Shown here piece by piece: positions 34,088-43,145 of a stretch of DNA of 47,857 nt. Each line of letters starts with the position of its first letter. Within the stretch, counting starts at the first letter, position 1. The notes beneath the pieces were generated by a model. That model saw nothing but the letters and a program-made list of their open reading frames with translations, had not been told where the DNA came from and ran no database searches. Source of the DNA: Actinoplanes siamensis (GTDB lineage Bacteria; Actinomycetota; Actinomycetes; Mycobacteriales; Micromonosporaceae); assembly GCF_016862395.1 (NCBI RefSeq), contig NZ_BOMW01000071.1:1-47857 (forward strand), written 5' to 3'. A program made the translations under genes and the position numbers.

Positions 34088-34942
34088 TCACGGTCGGTTG
34101 GTCGAAAGGTCCTGGGTGCCGATAACCCGCAGTAGTTCTAGTGCCTGATGGACCGGGGAGCCCGGCTCCGCGGTGAAAAGCACGATCTGCTGGTCGCGAT
34201 CGGGCAGCGTCAGGATTTCGAAGTCCAGCTCCAATCGCCCGACCGCCGGATGATCGAGTATCTGATGACTGTGGTGTTCGATGCGCAACTCCTGATCCCG
34301 CCAGAGGCGAGCGAACTCCGGACTGCCGGTCGTCAGGTCGCGGATCAGATCACGGATCTCGGTGCTGCGCGGGTAGCGACTGGCGGCGACCCGGAGGTAA
34401 CTCACCGCGGTGCGCGCGAACTGCGGCGAGTCTCCCATCCCATAACCACGCCGGGCGGGATCGGGGTGCAGAAAGAAGCGGCGTACGAAATTGCGGTCGT
34501 CGGCTCCAAGCGCCGAGAAGTCCTCGAACAGCGCGGCCGCCAGCGGGTTCCAGGCGAGAACCCGACACGCTCCGTTGATCACCACGACGCCGGCATCGGT
34601 CATGCGTTCGAGCAGTTGCAGCGTGCCGGCTGGCACGTCCCGCGCCGACCCGTCGTTGCTTTCCGCCGCAGCCTGGCCGGCCAGCCGGAACAGGTGCGCC
34701 CGTTCCTGGTCGGAGAGCCGTAAGGCGCGAGCGATTCCGTTGAGCACTGGTCGTGACGGATGCCGCCCACGACCCTGCTCGAGTCGGCTGTAGTGGTCGA
34801 CCGAGATCGCCGCGAGCTGTGCGACCTCCTCGCGTCGCAGCCCGGGCGTGCGTCGCCGCGTGCCCGTCGGGAGCCCCGCGTCCTGCGGCTTCACCCGCTC
34901 GCGACGGCTGCGCAGGAACTCCGCCAGCGCTTGCCTGTCCAT
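34088..34942 (-). CDS. HTH regulator with MmyB-like ligand domain
   Basis: 284 aa. N-terminal Cro/C1 HTH (LAEFLRSRRERVKPQDAGLP, then RTPGLRREEVAQLAAISVDHYSRLEQGR), then the MmyB-like PAS-fold ligand domain (VLAWNPLAAALFEDF...FFLHPDPARRGY...LTTGSPEFARLWRDQEL). This family usually sits divergent to the short-chain reductase it controls, as here (SDR at 35029). Confidence 0.9.
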   Translation of the reverse strand: MDRQALAEFLRSRRERVKPQDAGLPTGTRRRTPGLRREEVAQLAAISVDHYSRLEQGRGRHPSRPVLNGIARALRLSDQERAHLFRLAGQAAAESNDGSARDVPAGTLQLLERMTDAGVVVINGACRVLAWNPLAAALFEDFSALGADDRNFVRRFFLHPDPARRGYGMGDSPQFARTAVSYLRVAASRYPRSTEIRDLIRDLTTGSPEFARLWRDQELRIEHHSHQILDHPAVGRLELDFEILTLPDRDQQIVLFTAEPGSPVHQALELLRVIGTQDLSTNRP

Positions 34943-35028
34943 GAGCCGAGACTACGGGTCAGGGCGTGGCTCAGCCGCGTACCGCCGGTCCCTGGCTACC
35001 CTTCGGCCGAATCGTGACAGTTCTTGGC

Positions 35029-36030
35029 ATGACAGAGTCGGTGCTGGTGACAGGCGGGTCCGGGTTCGTGGCGGGCTACGTGATTCGCGAATTACTCGAG
35101 CGCGGTTTCCGGGTGCGGACCACGCTGCGGAACCCGGCCCGGGCCGATGCCGTACGCAGGAAGCTGGTCCTTGATGGTGATCTGTCGTTCACCGTTGCCG
35201 ACCTGCTCAGCGACGATGGTTGGGATGCTGCGGCGGCGGGGATGGACTACGTCGTGCACACCGCGTCGCCGATGCCGGTCGGCGAACACCGCGGGCAGGA
35301 CATCATCACCCCGGCCCGAGCAGGCACGCGGCGGGTGCTGGAGTCCGCGCGGCGCGCGGGCGTACGCCGGGTGGTGGTCACCTCCTCGACAGCCGCCGCC
35401 ATTCCCACCGAGCCGGGCGGCCCGGCCGACGAGAACGTCTGGACCGACTTGCCCGACAAGCCCCGCTACGCCTACCCGCGCGCGAAAACTCTCGCCGAGC
35501 AGGACGCCTGGCGGATGGTTGCTGGGTGGCCGGCTGGCCCCGAACTGGTCACCGTGCTTCCGTCCAATATCCAAGGCCCGGCACTGGACGCCGACCTTTC
35601 ACCGTCGGTGTGGCTGATCCGGATGATGCTGACCGGAAAGATGCCCGTGCTGCCGCAGATGGGCTACGCCATCGTCGACGTGCGGGACCTCGCCGTCCTA
35701 CACGCCGACGCGATGACCGAACCGTCAGCGGCCGGACGACGATTCATCGCAGCGGGACAGTTCCTCTGGTTCCGCGAAATGGCGGAACTGTTGCGCGACC
35801 GGCTCGGCGCCCAGGCGGCCAAGGTATCGCCGCGCCGGTTGCCCAATTGGGTGGTGCGAGCAGCCGCACCCTTCAACGCCGAGATGAACCAGATGGTCCC
35901 CAGCCTCGGCGTCCGGAGCCGTCTGTCGTCGGCTCGCGCCGAGAAGCAATTCGGCTGGCACCCCCGTCCGGCCGCGGATTCGGTAATCGACACAGCTAAC
36001 AGCTTGATCAAGCTCGGCCTCGCCGGCTGA
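35029..36030 (+). CDS. Extended SDR: NAD-dependent epimerase/dehydratase
   Basis: 333 aa, ATG 35029; the upstream extension (34966) lies in the divergent promoter and is rejected. Rossmann motif VTGGSGFVAGYVIRELL (GxxGFxxG, ~8-14), DLLSDDGWDAAAAGMDYVVHTASP, catalytic TSS with YPRAK (YxxxK). Resembles dihydroflavonol reductase/cinnamoyl-CoA-reductase-like enzymes. Substrate unknown. Likely controlled by the divergent MmyB-type regulator. Confidence 0.9.
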   Translation: MTESVLVTGGSGFVAGYVIRELLERGFRVRTTLRNPARADAVRRKLVLDGDLSFTVADLLSDDGWDAAAAGMDYVVHTASPMPVGEHRGQDIITPARAGTRRVLESARRAGVRRVVVTSSTAAAIPTEPGGPADENVWTDLPDKPRYAYPRAKTLAEQDAWRMVAGWPAGPELVTVLPSNIQGPALDADLSPSVWLIRMMLTGKMPVLPQMGYAIVDVRDLAVLHADAMTEPSAAGRRFIAAGQFLWFREMAELLRDRLGAQAAKVSPRRLPNWVVRAAAPFNAEMNQMVPSLGVRSRLSSARAEKQFGWHPRPAADSVIDTANSLIKLGLAG

Positions 36031-36045
36031 CGGCCGTAGGCCCAG

Positions 36046-36363
36046 GTGTATCTGGTTGCCCGGACCGTTCAGGACCGCAGTCGTCCACCACCTGCGGCTC
36101 CTCAGGGCCAGGACGGTGTGCCGCTGCGGTGGGGCCGGTGGGACGGCAGCCGCCTGACGGTCACCCGCATCGGCGATGACGACCGCTTCCTCATGGACGT
36201 CAGCCCGGACGGAACCCAGTTCCTCACCATCGCCCCCTGGCAGGCGGCGCTGGCACTTCATCACCTTCCCGACGGTGCGGAGCCCTGGATGCAGTTCAGA
36301 GCCAAGCTGCTCAGGCTGCCGGGGCGGTCAGGACGGCCTTGGCCGCCAGCCGAAAACCTCTGA
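36046..36363 (+). pseudogene. Short hypothetical fragment
   Basis: 105-codon frame with a plausible middle (WGRWDGSRLTVTRIGDDDRF then LMDVSPDGTQFLTIAPWQAA) but a nonsense-looking start and end; its 3' end overlaps the LysR gene antisense. Looks like the remnant of a longer protein with a beta-repeat. Confidence 0.35.
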
Positions 36364-37207
36364 TCATCGGATTCGGGTCGCCCTTGCGGCTGACCACGAC
36401 GACACGGCTGGGGGGAGCACCGGTGATCGGGACGGTGACCAGGTCGGGACGCAGTGAGCTGCGCAGATCGCCGACTGGTAGCACGGCGATCGCCCGGCCG
36501 CTTGCGACCAGTTCGAGCTTGTCCTCGTAGCTCTCCATCGGTGGCACACCGGGGCCGAGGAGCTGGTACGAGGACCAGTCCCCGGTCCCGAAAGCGCAGG
36601 GTGCCGCCTTTTCGCCGGCCAGTTCCTGCGAGGTCACCGACGCGCGGCCAGCCCACGGATGACCGCGCGGGACCACCAACATCCGGGGTTCCTCGTACAG
36701 CGGGGTGGCGAGCACCTCGTCGGCGGCCAGCGGCAGCGGGGCTCGCCCGATCAGGGCATCGACGCGCTTGTCGGACAGCGCCCCCACGTCGCGGCAGCTC
36801 AGGTGCCGGGTGGTGATCTCGGCGTGCGGGTGGCGGCGGCGCAGTTCCCGGACCGCGGCAGTGATCACCAGGTCTTCGACATAGCCGAGGGTGATTCGTT
36901 CGATCTCAGCCTGGTCGCGTACGGCCAGTTCGGCCTGCCTGGCGGCTTGCAGCAGGGCTTGTGCCCGGGGCAGGAACGCCTCGCCGGCCGCAGTGAGCCG
37001 GGCGCCCTGGGGTACCCGGTCCAGCAGTCGTGCGCCGAGTCGTTTCTCCAGCCGTTGGATCTGTCGGCTCAGCGCCGGCTGGGCGACGTGCAGGTCGGCG
37101 GCGGCCCGCCCGAAGTTCTGGTGCGCCGCGACCACCGTGAAGTAGCGCACCAGCCGCAGTTCCAGGTCCTGCCCGAGATCGTTCACCCGGCGAAGCGTAC
37201 GCGTCAT
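36311..37207 (-). CDS. LysR-family regulator
   Basis: 298 aa from ATG 37207; GTG 37186 is an alternative closer to the usual start. Winged HTH at ~16-75 (LRLVRYFTVVAAHQNFGRAA then LHVAQPALSRQIQRLEKRLG), then the two-lobe inducer domain (RITLGYVEDLVITAAVREL). Divergent to the NADPH oxidoreductase at 37308, the probable target. The ~100-bp spacer should hold the LysR box; no perfect T-N11-A dyad was picked out. Confidence 0.9.
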   Translation of the reverse strand: MTRTLRRVNDLGQDLELRLVRYFTVVAAHQNFGRAAADLHVAQPALSRQIQRLEKRLGARLLDRVPQGARLTAAGEAFLPRAQALLQAARQAELAVRDQAEIERITLGYVEDLVITAAVRELRRRHPHAEITTRHLSCRDVGALSDKRVDALIGRAPLPLAADEVLATPLYEEPRMLVVPRGHPWAGRASVTSQELAGEKAAPCAFGTGDWSSYQLLGPGVPPMESYEDKLELVASGRAIAVLPVGDLRSSLRPDLVTVPITGAPPSRVVVVSRKGDPNPMIRGFRLAAKAVLTAPAA

Positions 37208-37307
37208 GTCTTTTCGGAATGACCGGGTTGCCGAACCGGTCTTGGACAGCCCGCCCGTTCCGGCCTTGACTGAGGGAGCAACGTTCCCCGGAGAAAGCAC
37301 AGGCGTG

Positions 37308-38306
37308 ATGAAGGCGATCCAGTTCCACGAGGCCGGCGGCCCGGAAGTTTTGCAGTACGACGAGGTGCCGGTGCCCGAGATCGGACCGGGCGAGGTCCTC
37401 GTCCGGGTGTACGCGGCGGGCATCAACCCGCCGGACTGGTACCTGCGGGAGGGGCTGAAGGTCATGCCGGCCGAGATGCGGCCGGCGCTGGAGTTCCCGC
37501 TGACTCCCGGAACGGACATGTCCGGCGTGGTCCAGGCGGTCGCTGCGGACGTGACGGAGTTCGCCGTCGGTGACGAGGTCTTCGGCATGCTGCGGTTCCC
37601 CGGGTTCGACGGCCGAACGTACGCCGAGTATGTGGCCGCGCCTGCGTCGCACCTGGCCCGCAAGTCCGCCGGTATCGACCACGTACAGGCGGCCGGGGCC
37701 CCGATGGCCGTACTCACGGCCTGGCAGTACCTGGTTGATCTCGGCCACGACGTGCCGTCTCCGTTCACCGGTCAGGTGCATCAGCCGGTGCCGATCACAC
37801 CGGGGATGACCGTGCTGGTCAACGGGGCCGCCGGCGGGGTGGGCCACTTCGCGGTGCAGCTGGCGAAGTGGAAAGGAGCACGCGTGGTCGCGGTGGCCTC
37901 GGGCCGCCACGAACAGTTCCTGCGCAAGCTCGGCGCCGACGAGTTCATCGACTACACCACGACGCGGGCCGCGGACGTGGTCAGCGATGTCGACCTCGTG
38001 ATCGACACGGTCGGCGGCCCGGACAGCTCACGCTTCCTGACCGTGCTCAAGCGTGGCGGCACCATGCTTCCGGTGTTCTTCGCCCAGTACGACCCGGAAG
38101 AGACAACGCGTCTGGGCATCTCAGTCTCCAACATCCAGGTACGTTCCAACGGCCCCCAGCTCGCCGAGATCGGACGCCTGTTCGACGAGGGCAAACTTCA
38201 AGTCGGGGTGGACAGCACGTATCCGCTGTCCGAGGCCGGCACCGCACACACGCGAGCCGCGCGGGGCCACATCCAGGGCAAGATCGTGCTGACGGTGGTC
38301 TCGTGA
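37308..38306 (+). CDS. NADPH-dependent MDR oxidoreductase
   Basis: 332 aa, ATG 37308 (GTG-ATG). GroES-like domain (MKAIQFHEAGGPEVLQYDEV), cofactor motif VNGAAGGVGHFAVQLAKWKGA (~167-187), and C-terminal ADVVSDVDLVIDTVGG. No zinc ligands: quinone-reductase-like. Its stop overlaps the next frame (GTGA at 38303-38306), coupling it to a now-broken SnoaL-like gene. Divergent LysR regulator. Confidence 0.9.
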   Translation: MKAIQFHEAGGPEVLQYDEVPVPEIGPGEVLVRVYAAGINPPDWYLREGLKVMPAEMRPALEFPLTPGTDMSGVVQAVAADVTEFAVGDEVFGMLRFPGFDGRTYAEYVAAPASHLARKSAGIDHVQAAGAPMAVLTAWQYLVDLGHDVPSPFTGQVHQPVPITPGMTVLVNGAAGGVGHFAVQLAKWKGARVVAVASGRHEQFLRKLGADEFIDYTTTRAADVVSDVDLVIDTVGGPDSSRFLTVLKRGGTMLPVFFAQYDPEETTRLGISVSNIQVRSNGPQLAEIGRLFDEGKLQVGVDSTYPLSEAGTAHTRAARGHIQGKIVLTVVS

Positions 38307-38588
38307 TCACCGAACCGCGGCACGCGGTGGCGAACTACGCTCACGCCCTGGACGAGCTGAACGTGCCCGCGCTGGAAGCGATTCTGACCTAGGACACCAC
38401 CTGGACCTTCACGGTGCCAGGACAGGGAGTTCTCGGCCTGTCGCCGGACGCACGGCGGTGCTCGACTTCGTCCGTGACGGGCACGCGGCCCAGACGGAAG
38501 GGTGCGGCACCACCTGAGCAATGTCGTGGTCAGGACGGCGGACGCCAGCAGCGCTGAGGTGCGGGCCTATCTGTTGATGTCCCGATAG
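38303..38588 (+). pseudogene. SnoaL-like (NTF2-fold) protein, nonsense and frameshifts
   Basis: Begins at GTG 38303: EPRHAVANYAHALDELNVPA, LEAILT, then TAG at 38390-38392 where Glu (GAG) is expected before DTTWTFTVPGQGVLG. Further on, the sense jumps frame (AVLDFVRDGHAAQT, HHLSNVVVRTADASSAEVRA). A typical 120-140-aa SnoaL-like gene once co-translated with the oxidoreductase. Confidence 0.7.
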
Positions 38589-38823
38589 CGGCGTACCGCT
38601 GCTCGATCAGCGCATCGGCTGCTCGCATGGCGGCGAAGTGATCCCCGGCGCCAGCATCACCGGGAACCGCCCTGGCCAGTAACTGGTCCAGAATGCCACG
38701 CCGGTACAGCAACTCGGCCAGAGCACCGGCCGCCTGCTCATGCTCCTCCGGCACGGCGGCACGCCGCTCCCACTGCGCGACGGCCAGCGCCAACGTCTCT
38801 GGAGCATCGAGCGGCTGATCCAA
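38530..38823 (-). pseudogene. Small hypothetical fragment
   Basis: Helical, Ala-rich frame (LDAPETLALAVAQWERRAAV, EEHEQAAGALAELLYRRGIL, HFAAMRAADALIEQRYAA) starting at a TTG after in-frame LARL, so it looks like the C-terminal part of a longer protein. Last codons overlap the SnoaL relic antisense. Unknown function. Confidence 0.35.
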
Positions 38824-39083
38824 CCGGGCAAGCGCGTCGGGGCAACCCCCGCCACACCCGACCCCAGGTCACCACGGACGCATGATGCCTGATTCCGATA
38901 CCCACCAGCGAACTCACCGTCACCGACGGATCTCAACCGATCGGCCACCTGTCAGCCCTCTGCTGGCCTGATGCACTCACGACACCGCTGGGCTAGCTTC
39001 ACGATCACCACACGGCGACGGAACAGGTCCCAGTCATCATCAAACGAATCAATCTCATCATCCCCGCGCACCTGGCGGCCGAA

Positions 39084-39725
39084 TTGCAGATCCCGGTGCT
39101 GGCGATCACCGACGGCACAGCCGCCCCGGAATGGGTCGAGGTGCCACTGAGCCGGTGGCGGTTCAAGCGCAGACCGTCGCAGCGGCTTCCCCTGGATCCG
39201 CATACGGCCAAGAGCGTTCGCCGGCACCTGCGGCTGGCACCGTGGTCGCTGCTGGTGGGCCTGGTCTCACTGGCGGCTTGGTCGGGCTTGGCATTCGCGA
39301 ACCTGTCGTCTGTCAGCAGGGCGGCGGCGGTTGCGGTGGCGTGCGCCGGCAGTCTGTGGCCCCTGGCGGAGCGACGGGGGCTCCCTGAGCACATGCCGTC
39401 GCGCACCCGGTCCGGTGAACTGCGCATCCCGCAGGTCCCGGTGGAGGTGGCCGACCAATGGGTTGTCCAGAACCCGGGTGTGATCGCCACCGACGAACCC
39501 GCCCCACGCCCGCATTCCCGGCGGTTTTACGCCAGCTGGGCCACGGGCCTTCTGACAGCATCGATCGCTCTGGCCGCGGTACTGGAGAACGACGGACGAG
39601 AAGACTCCATCCTGCTCTGGATACTGGTGCCTGCCCTCTTCTTCACCAGCCTCACGATGGTGTGGAAGATGCAACCGCCCGCGAAGGACGGCACCGTGCG
39701 AACCTGGCCGCCCGGAGCTGCGTAG
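39084..39725 (+). CDS. Hypothetical membrane protein
   Basis: 213 aa counted from TTG 39084; the reading frame extends upstream (VIIKRINLIIPAHLAAELQI) without an ATG/GTG, so the start is unclear. Hydrophobic segments at ~55-70 (WSLLVGLVSLAAWSGLAFA), ~78-92, ~155-170 and ~178-195 indicate 3-4 transmembrane helices. Pro-rich loop (VIATDEPAPRPHSRR). No family recognised. Confidence 0.5.
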   Translation: MQIPVLAITDGTAAPEWVEVPLSRWRFKRRPSQRLPLDPHTAKSVRRHLRLAPWSLLVGLVSLAAWSGLAFANLSSVSRAAAVAVACAGSLWPLAERRGLPEHMPSRTRSGELRIPQVPVEVADQWVVQNPGVIATDEPAPRPHSRRFYASWATGLLTASIALAAVLENDGREDSILLWILVPALFFTSLTMVWKMQPPAKDGTVRTWPPGAA

Positions 39726-39797
39726 ATCGCATCCAATCGATACATACAAGGTCGCTTGAGTTTCCGGATTTGCCGCCGATAGAGCGCGCCGGCGGCC

Positions 39798-40400
39798 TTA
39801 GAGCGTCGGCATCGAGCGCTCGGCCGCGGCTGCCAGCCGGATCAGGTTGCGCTGATCAGCCGCCGGATCGAAGGCGTCGACGTTGAGCGAGATCGTCTCG
39901 GCAGAACGTTCGATCGGAGCGGTCAACGCCGCCAGCTGCGTTCGACCATCACCACCGCCTGCGGCAGGTAACCTGCGAGCATCGCCTTGAAGATCGTGTG
40001 ATTCGACGCGAGATGCTGCTCCACCAGAGCGTCGACGAACGCGGCGAACGCCTGAGGGTCGACCGCTTACTCGTCGTTGTGCAGATCCACGACTCCGCAC
40101 GGGCGGGTTAGCAACCGGCACCAACGCCTCGGTCCTCCGAAAGAATAGCTGAGCCACCCTCGTAGCCGGGTTCCACAGCGTCCCTCCGGTCGTCGCATCA
40201 TCGAAGTACTGACTCACCGTGTTGAGCGACAGGTTGATGGGCTCGGGCTCACTCTTGGTGGACTCATCACGCGTGGTGACGGTCGGCCGGGGCAGATCGC
40301 GCGTTATCTGCGGCAGATGAGGACGGCACGGCCCGAACGGAATTGACTCCCACGTCGGGCGTGGCATGCCAGCCGCCCCGCGTCGAGTCGGCGTCGTCAC
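39798..40400 (-). pseudogene. Hypothetical gene with frameshift
   Basis: The first part reads sensibly (TVTTRDESTKSEPEPINLSL, NTVSQYFDDATTGGTLWNPA) and the end too (VDAFDPAADQRNLIRLAAAA), but the middle is Arg-rich nonsense, while another frame there reads QAFAAFVDALVEQHLASNHT and IFKAMLAGYLPQAVVMVERSW with an internal stop. So at least two shifts. Family not recognised. Confidence 0.5.
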
Positions 40401-40472
40401 ACGCGGATTCCCTCGCCGAGCATCGCGGCGTCGGACCGAGCCGCCGGCGAACCGTGATCAGTTTGATGTGAG

Positions 40473-42026
40473 ATGTTATCTGCTTGCCGCTCAGCGACCG
40501 CCCCGGCCGGCCGATTAGCGAAGGTGACCCGCGTCAGTCAGCCCGGCGGCAGCGTTGCTGGCGAGGTGACCAACTCCTGGCCGTCCTGGGCGCTCGCCGC
40601 CGAAGATCGCGATGAGTCGGAGTTGGCTCTCGCCTTGTTCGGTGGGCTGCCCGCGGAACTCGCGGACGAGAGCGTCGCGGTGTCCCGGGCCGCCTTGCTG
40701 CTCCGGGTGGGACAGCCCGCACAGGCGGTCGCGGTCCTGGCCGAGCACGGATACACCAAACTACCTGAGGTGAACCGCGCCGCGTGGCCCGACTTGGTCC
40801 TGGCGGCCGGCAGCGCCGCCGTCGGAGACCAGGCCGCCTATCGGTGGTTGATGGCCTGCGTCCGGCGTTTTCAGGATGCGTCGGACGCGTGGCGGCTCAA
40901 TTACCTCGTCGCCGCGGCGGCCACGGGAGTTCACGACCGTCCCACGGCGGACCAGGCGTGGCACACCCTGGTGGCCCAGTATGGAATCGTCACGCCAGTC
41001 ACGGCAGCGGAGTTCGGTGCTGTGGTAGTGGCAGGCCGCGACCCGCGCGACGTCCGTGCCGCTACCGTGGCGGTGGCGACGGCCGTCACTGGTCTTCACG
41101 ACATCGGCGTTCCGATCGAGCAGAACCCGGAGCCGACGTTGCGCGCGGCCCGTGCGTTGCAAGCGCGTGGGGACGTTGCCGGCGCCCGCCTGCTCCTGCA
41201 CGTCGTGCGGCGCCGCATACCGCACAACGCCGCGCTGGACGGGGCGCAGGCCAAGCTGACTCCGGTGGCCGCGATGCGCCGGCACCGGCTGCTGGTCGTC
41301 GTCCTGTGGTGCCTGGCCCCGACACTGTTGCCGCTGGGAGTGGCCGGGGGCCTCATCGTGCTGGCCGTAAGCCGGGCCTGGCAGCGCTGGGTGCCGATCC
41401 CCGGCCTGAGCCGGCCTGACAGCTCGGTGTGGCGCGCCTTCCGCGGCTTGAGCTATGACCCGTACTCAGATCCGCGCGACCCGCCACCGAAGGACCAGGC
41501 CGGGTACTACGGACTCGCGGCCCTGTTGTCCCTGCTGTTCGTGGCCTTGCCGCTGGCAGCCCCGACGACGGCACTCGTCAACGCGCTGACCGGAGGCGGT
41601 GACGCCACCGACGCGGGCCGACCGATCGTGGTCGGGACGTGGTTGTTGCTCTGCATCGGCATCCCGGGCCTGGTTTTCTTGATTGCCCGGCAGGCACACC
41701 GGCAGATGCGCGCACGTCAGCACCGGCGCGACCGCCAGGCCGCCCAACGGGCCCGCTTGAGCCAGGCCAAGCGGTGCCATTGCTGGCAGGTCCGAAGCAT
41801 TTCGGGGGAGTTCGCGGTCGAGTACGAGCGCCAGCACCTCCACCCAGAGGCAAGCCCGCCGCTGCCGGTGGCGTTGCCGGGAACGGCCGGCCTCGGTCGC
41901 TGCCCGACCACCGGTGCGCTCTGGCTCACCCTCGACGCGGACGACGCGGGGAAGGCGCTTCTGCTGCGCGGGACCACGCCACCGGAGAACGAATCAAAGC
42001 CAGAACCGGGTGGCCTGTACATCTGA
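40473..42026 (+). CDS. Large hypothetical membrane protein with helical-repeat N-terminus
   Basis: 517 aa; GTG 40524 or 40566 may be the true start. N-terminal ~270 residues are TPR-like helical pairs (LALALFGGLPAELADESVAV, LLRVGQPAQAVAVLAEHGYT). Then transmembrane helices at ~280-305 (LLVVVLWCLAPTLLPLGVAG), ~350-370 and ~385-405, followed by a basic cytosolic stretch (QMRARQHRRDRQAAQRARLS) and a Cys-containing C-terminal domain. No close family recognised; may sense or scaffold at the membrane. Confidence 0.6.
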   Translation: MLSACRSATAPAGRLAKVTRVSQPGGSVAGEVTNSWPSWALAAEDRDESELALALFGGLPAELADESVAVSRAALLLRVGQPAQAVAVLAEHGYTKLPEVNRAAWPDLVLAAGSAAVGDQAAYRWLMACVRRFQDASDAWRLNYLVAAAATGVHDRPTADQAWHTLVAQYGIVTPVTAAEFGAVVVAGRDPRDVRAATVAVATAVTGLHDIGVPIEQNPEPTLRAARALQARGDVAGARLLLHVVRRRIPHNAALDGAQAKLTPVAAMRRHRLLVVVLWCLAPTLLPLGVAGGLIVLAVSRAWQRWVPIPGLSRPDSSVWRAFRGLSYDPYSDPRDPPPKDQAGYYGLAALLSLLFVALPLAAPTTALVNALTGGGDATDAGRPIVVGTWLLLCIGIPGLVFLIARQAHRQMRARQHRRDRQAAQRARLSQAKRCHCWQVRSISGEFAVEYERQHLHPEASPPLPVALPGTAGLGRCPTTGALWLTLDADDAGKALLLRGTTPPENESKPEPGGLYI

Positions 42027-42178
42027 AGCGACTCGTCGACGATCGCGGAACGCACACGCTCATCGGCAGAAGCACGCACCGAGTTATCGTCTGTCAGCCG
42101 GTCAGGATCTACGGTGAGTGACTTGACGCCCGGCCTTACCGGCGGCGACAGGATGGATCCGCTGGTCGAAAGTGAGAC

Positions 42179-42540
42179 TCAGTGCGGGATGAGGACGCGT
42201 TGGCGGAGTAGGTCGAGGTTGGCGCGGCCGTACATGGCGCGTTTGAGAGCCTTGATGCGGTTGACCTGCCCTTCGACGGCGCCGGAGCTGTAGGGCAGGG
42301 TGAGTCCGGCGGTGACCGCGGCGTGGTGGCGGCGCTGGCCAGCCACCAGGGCGTGCAGGGCGTCGGTTTCCACGGCACGCATCCACCCCTCCAGGCGCTC
42401 GCCGCCGAGCTCGCGCATCATGGCCGCGAACGCGGCGACGTGCCGGCGCACCGCCCGCAGTTCGGGCAGCGGGCCAGGATGCCGGCGAGCGCCGCGCTGT
42501 GTTCAGTGTCCAAGTGCGCGGTATTCCTGCAGCTCAAAGC
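42179..42540 (-). pseudogene. ISL3-family transposase C-terminal relic
   Basis: Frame ending at 42179 reads VAAFAAMMRELGGERLEGWM, then SSGAVEGQVNRIKALKRAMY and GRANLDLLRQRVLI: the DDE E-containing end (GxVEGxxNRIKxLKRxMYGRA) of ISL3 transposases. A frameshift near 42477 separates it from AALAGILARCPEL upstream. The rest is lost. Confidence 0.8.
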
Positions 42541-42556
42541 GGAGACCTGCTCGTCG

Positions 42557-42593
42557 AGAGCAGCCCTGGCTTGCATCAGGCCAGGGCTGCTCT
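42557..42593 (-). terminator. Strong hairpin terminator
   Basis: Perfect 14-bp stem AGAGCAGCCCTGGC / GCCAGGGCTGCTCT around a 9-nt loop, 24 bp beyond the 42617 gene's stop on the minus strand. No long T-run, as is usual in high-GC actinobacteria. Confidence 0.7.
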
Positions 42594-42616
42594 TGATCAG
42601 GTCCTGTCTCCGCGGA

Positions 42617-42898
42617 TCAGTGGTCTTTCAGGAATCGGTGCGCGGTGATCGCGATTCCTAGGCCGGCCAGGAAGGTGGTTCCGCCGGCGGTAGCGGTCTG
42701 CATCCCGGTGGCATCTACCGCTCTGGCGATCAGGACGGCCACGACCGCGCACAGCGCGGCGGCGAGGGTGTAGACGGCCAGCCAGAGGCCGGTGGCACTT
42801 TGCGGCGTCTCGGGCCGCGTGAGATTCGCATCGTGCGATGCAAGGTGTTCCCTGCGGGCGGAGGAGTCGGATAGGTTGGGGGTCATGGAAGGGATCAT
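42617..42898 (-). CDS. Small two-helix membrane protein
   Basis: 93 aa (ATG 42898, or ATG 42886). Polar N-terminus, then two hydrophobic segments (LWLAVYTLAAALCAVVAVLI and ATAGGTTFLAGLGIAITAHR). Followed by a strong hairpin terminator. Divergent from the large HTH/coiled-coil gene at 43146 over a 247-bp spacer. Function unknown. Confidence 0.6.
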   Translation of the reverse strand: MIPSMTPNLSDSSARREHLASHDANLTRPETPQSATGLWLAVYTLAAALCAVVAVLIARAVDATGMQTATAGGTTFLAGLGIAITAHRFLKDH

Positions 42899-43145
42899 CG
42901 CCCTTTCTGCAGCTCATAAGTTCGTGGCAGAAGGTGGCCGCACCCGTGCAGGGGTACGGCCACCAAAGAAGCGCCCTCACCGGTCCCTGTAGACGCGGCG
43001 GGAGCACTTCTTGCTGCCGCTCTAATGTCTTGGCGAACAGCACACCGATCTAGCCCTATGGCCACCCCTCGTGTCCATACGGCCGGTGGCATTCGGCGAC
43101 GGGAGCCCCTCGGTCGCCTGGTTAGCCTCGACAGGAGAACGTGGG

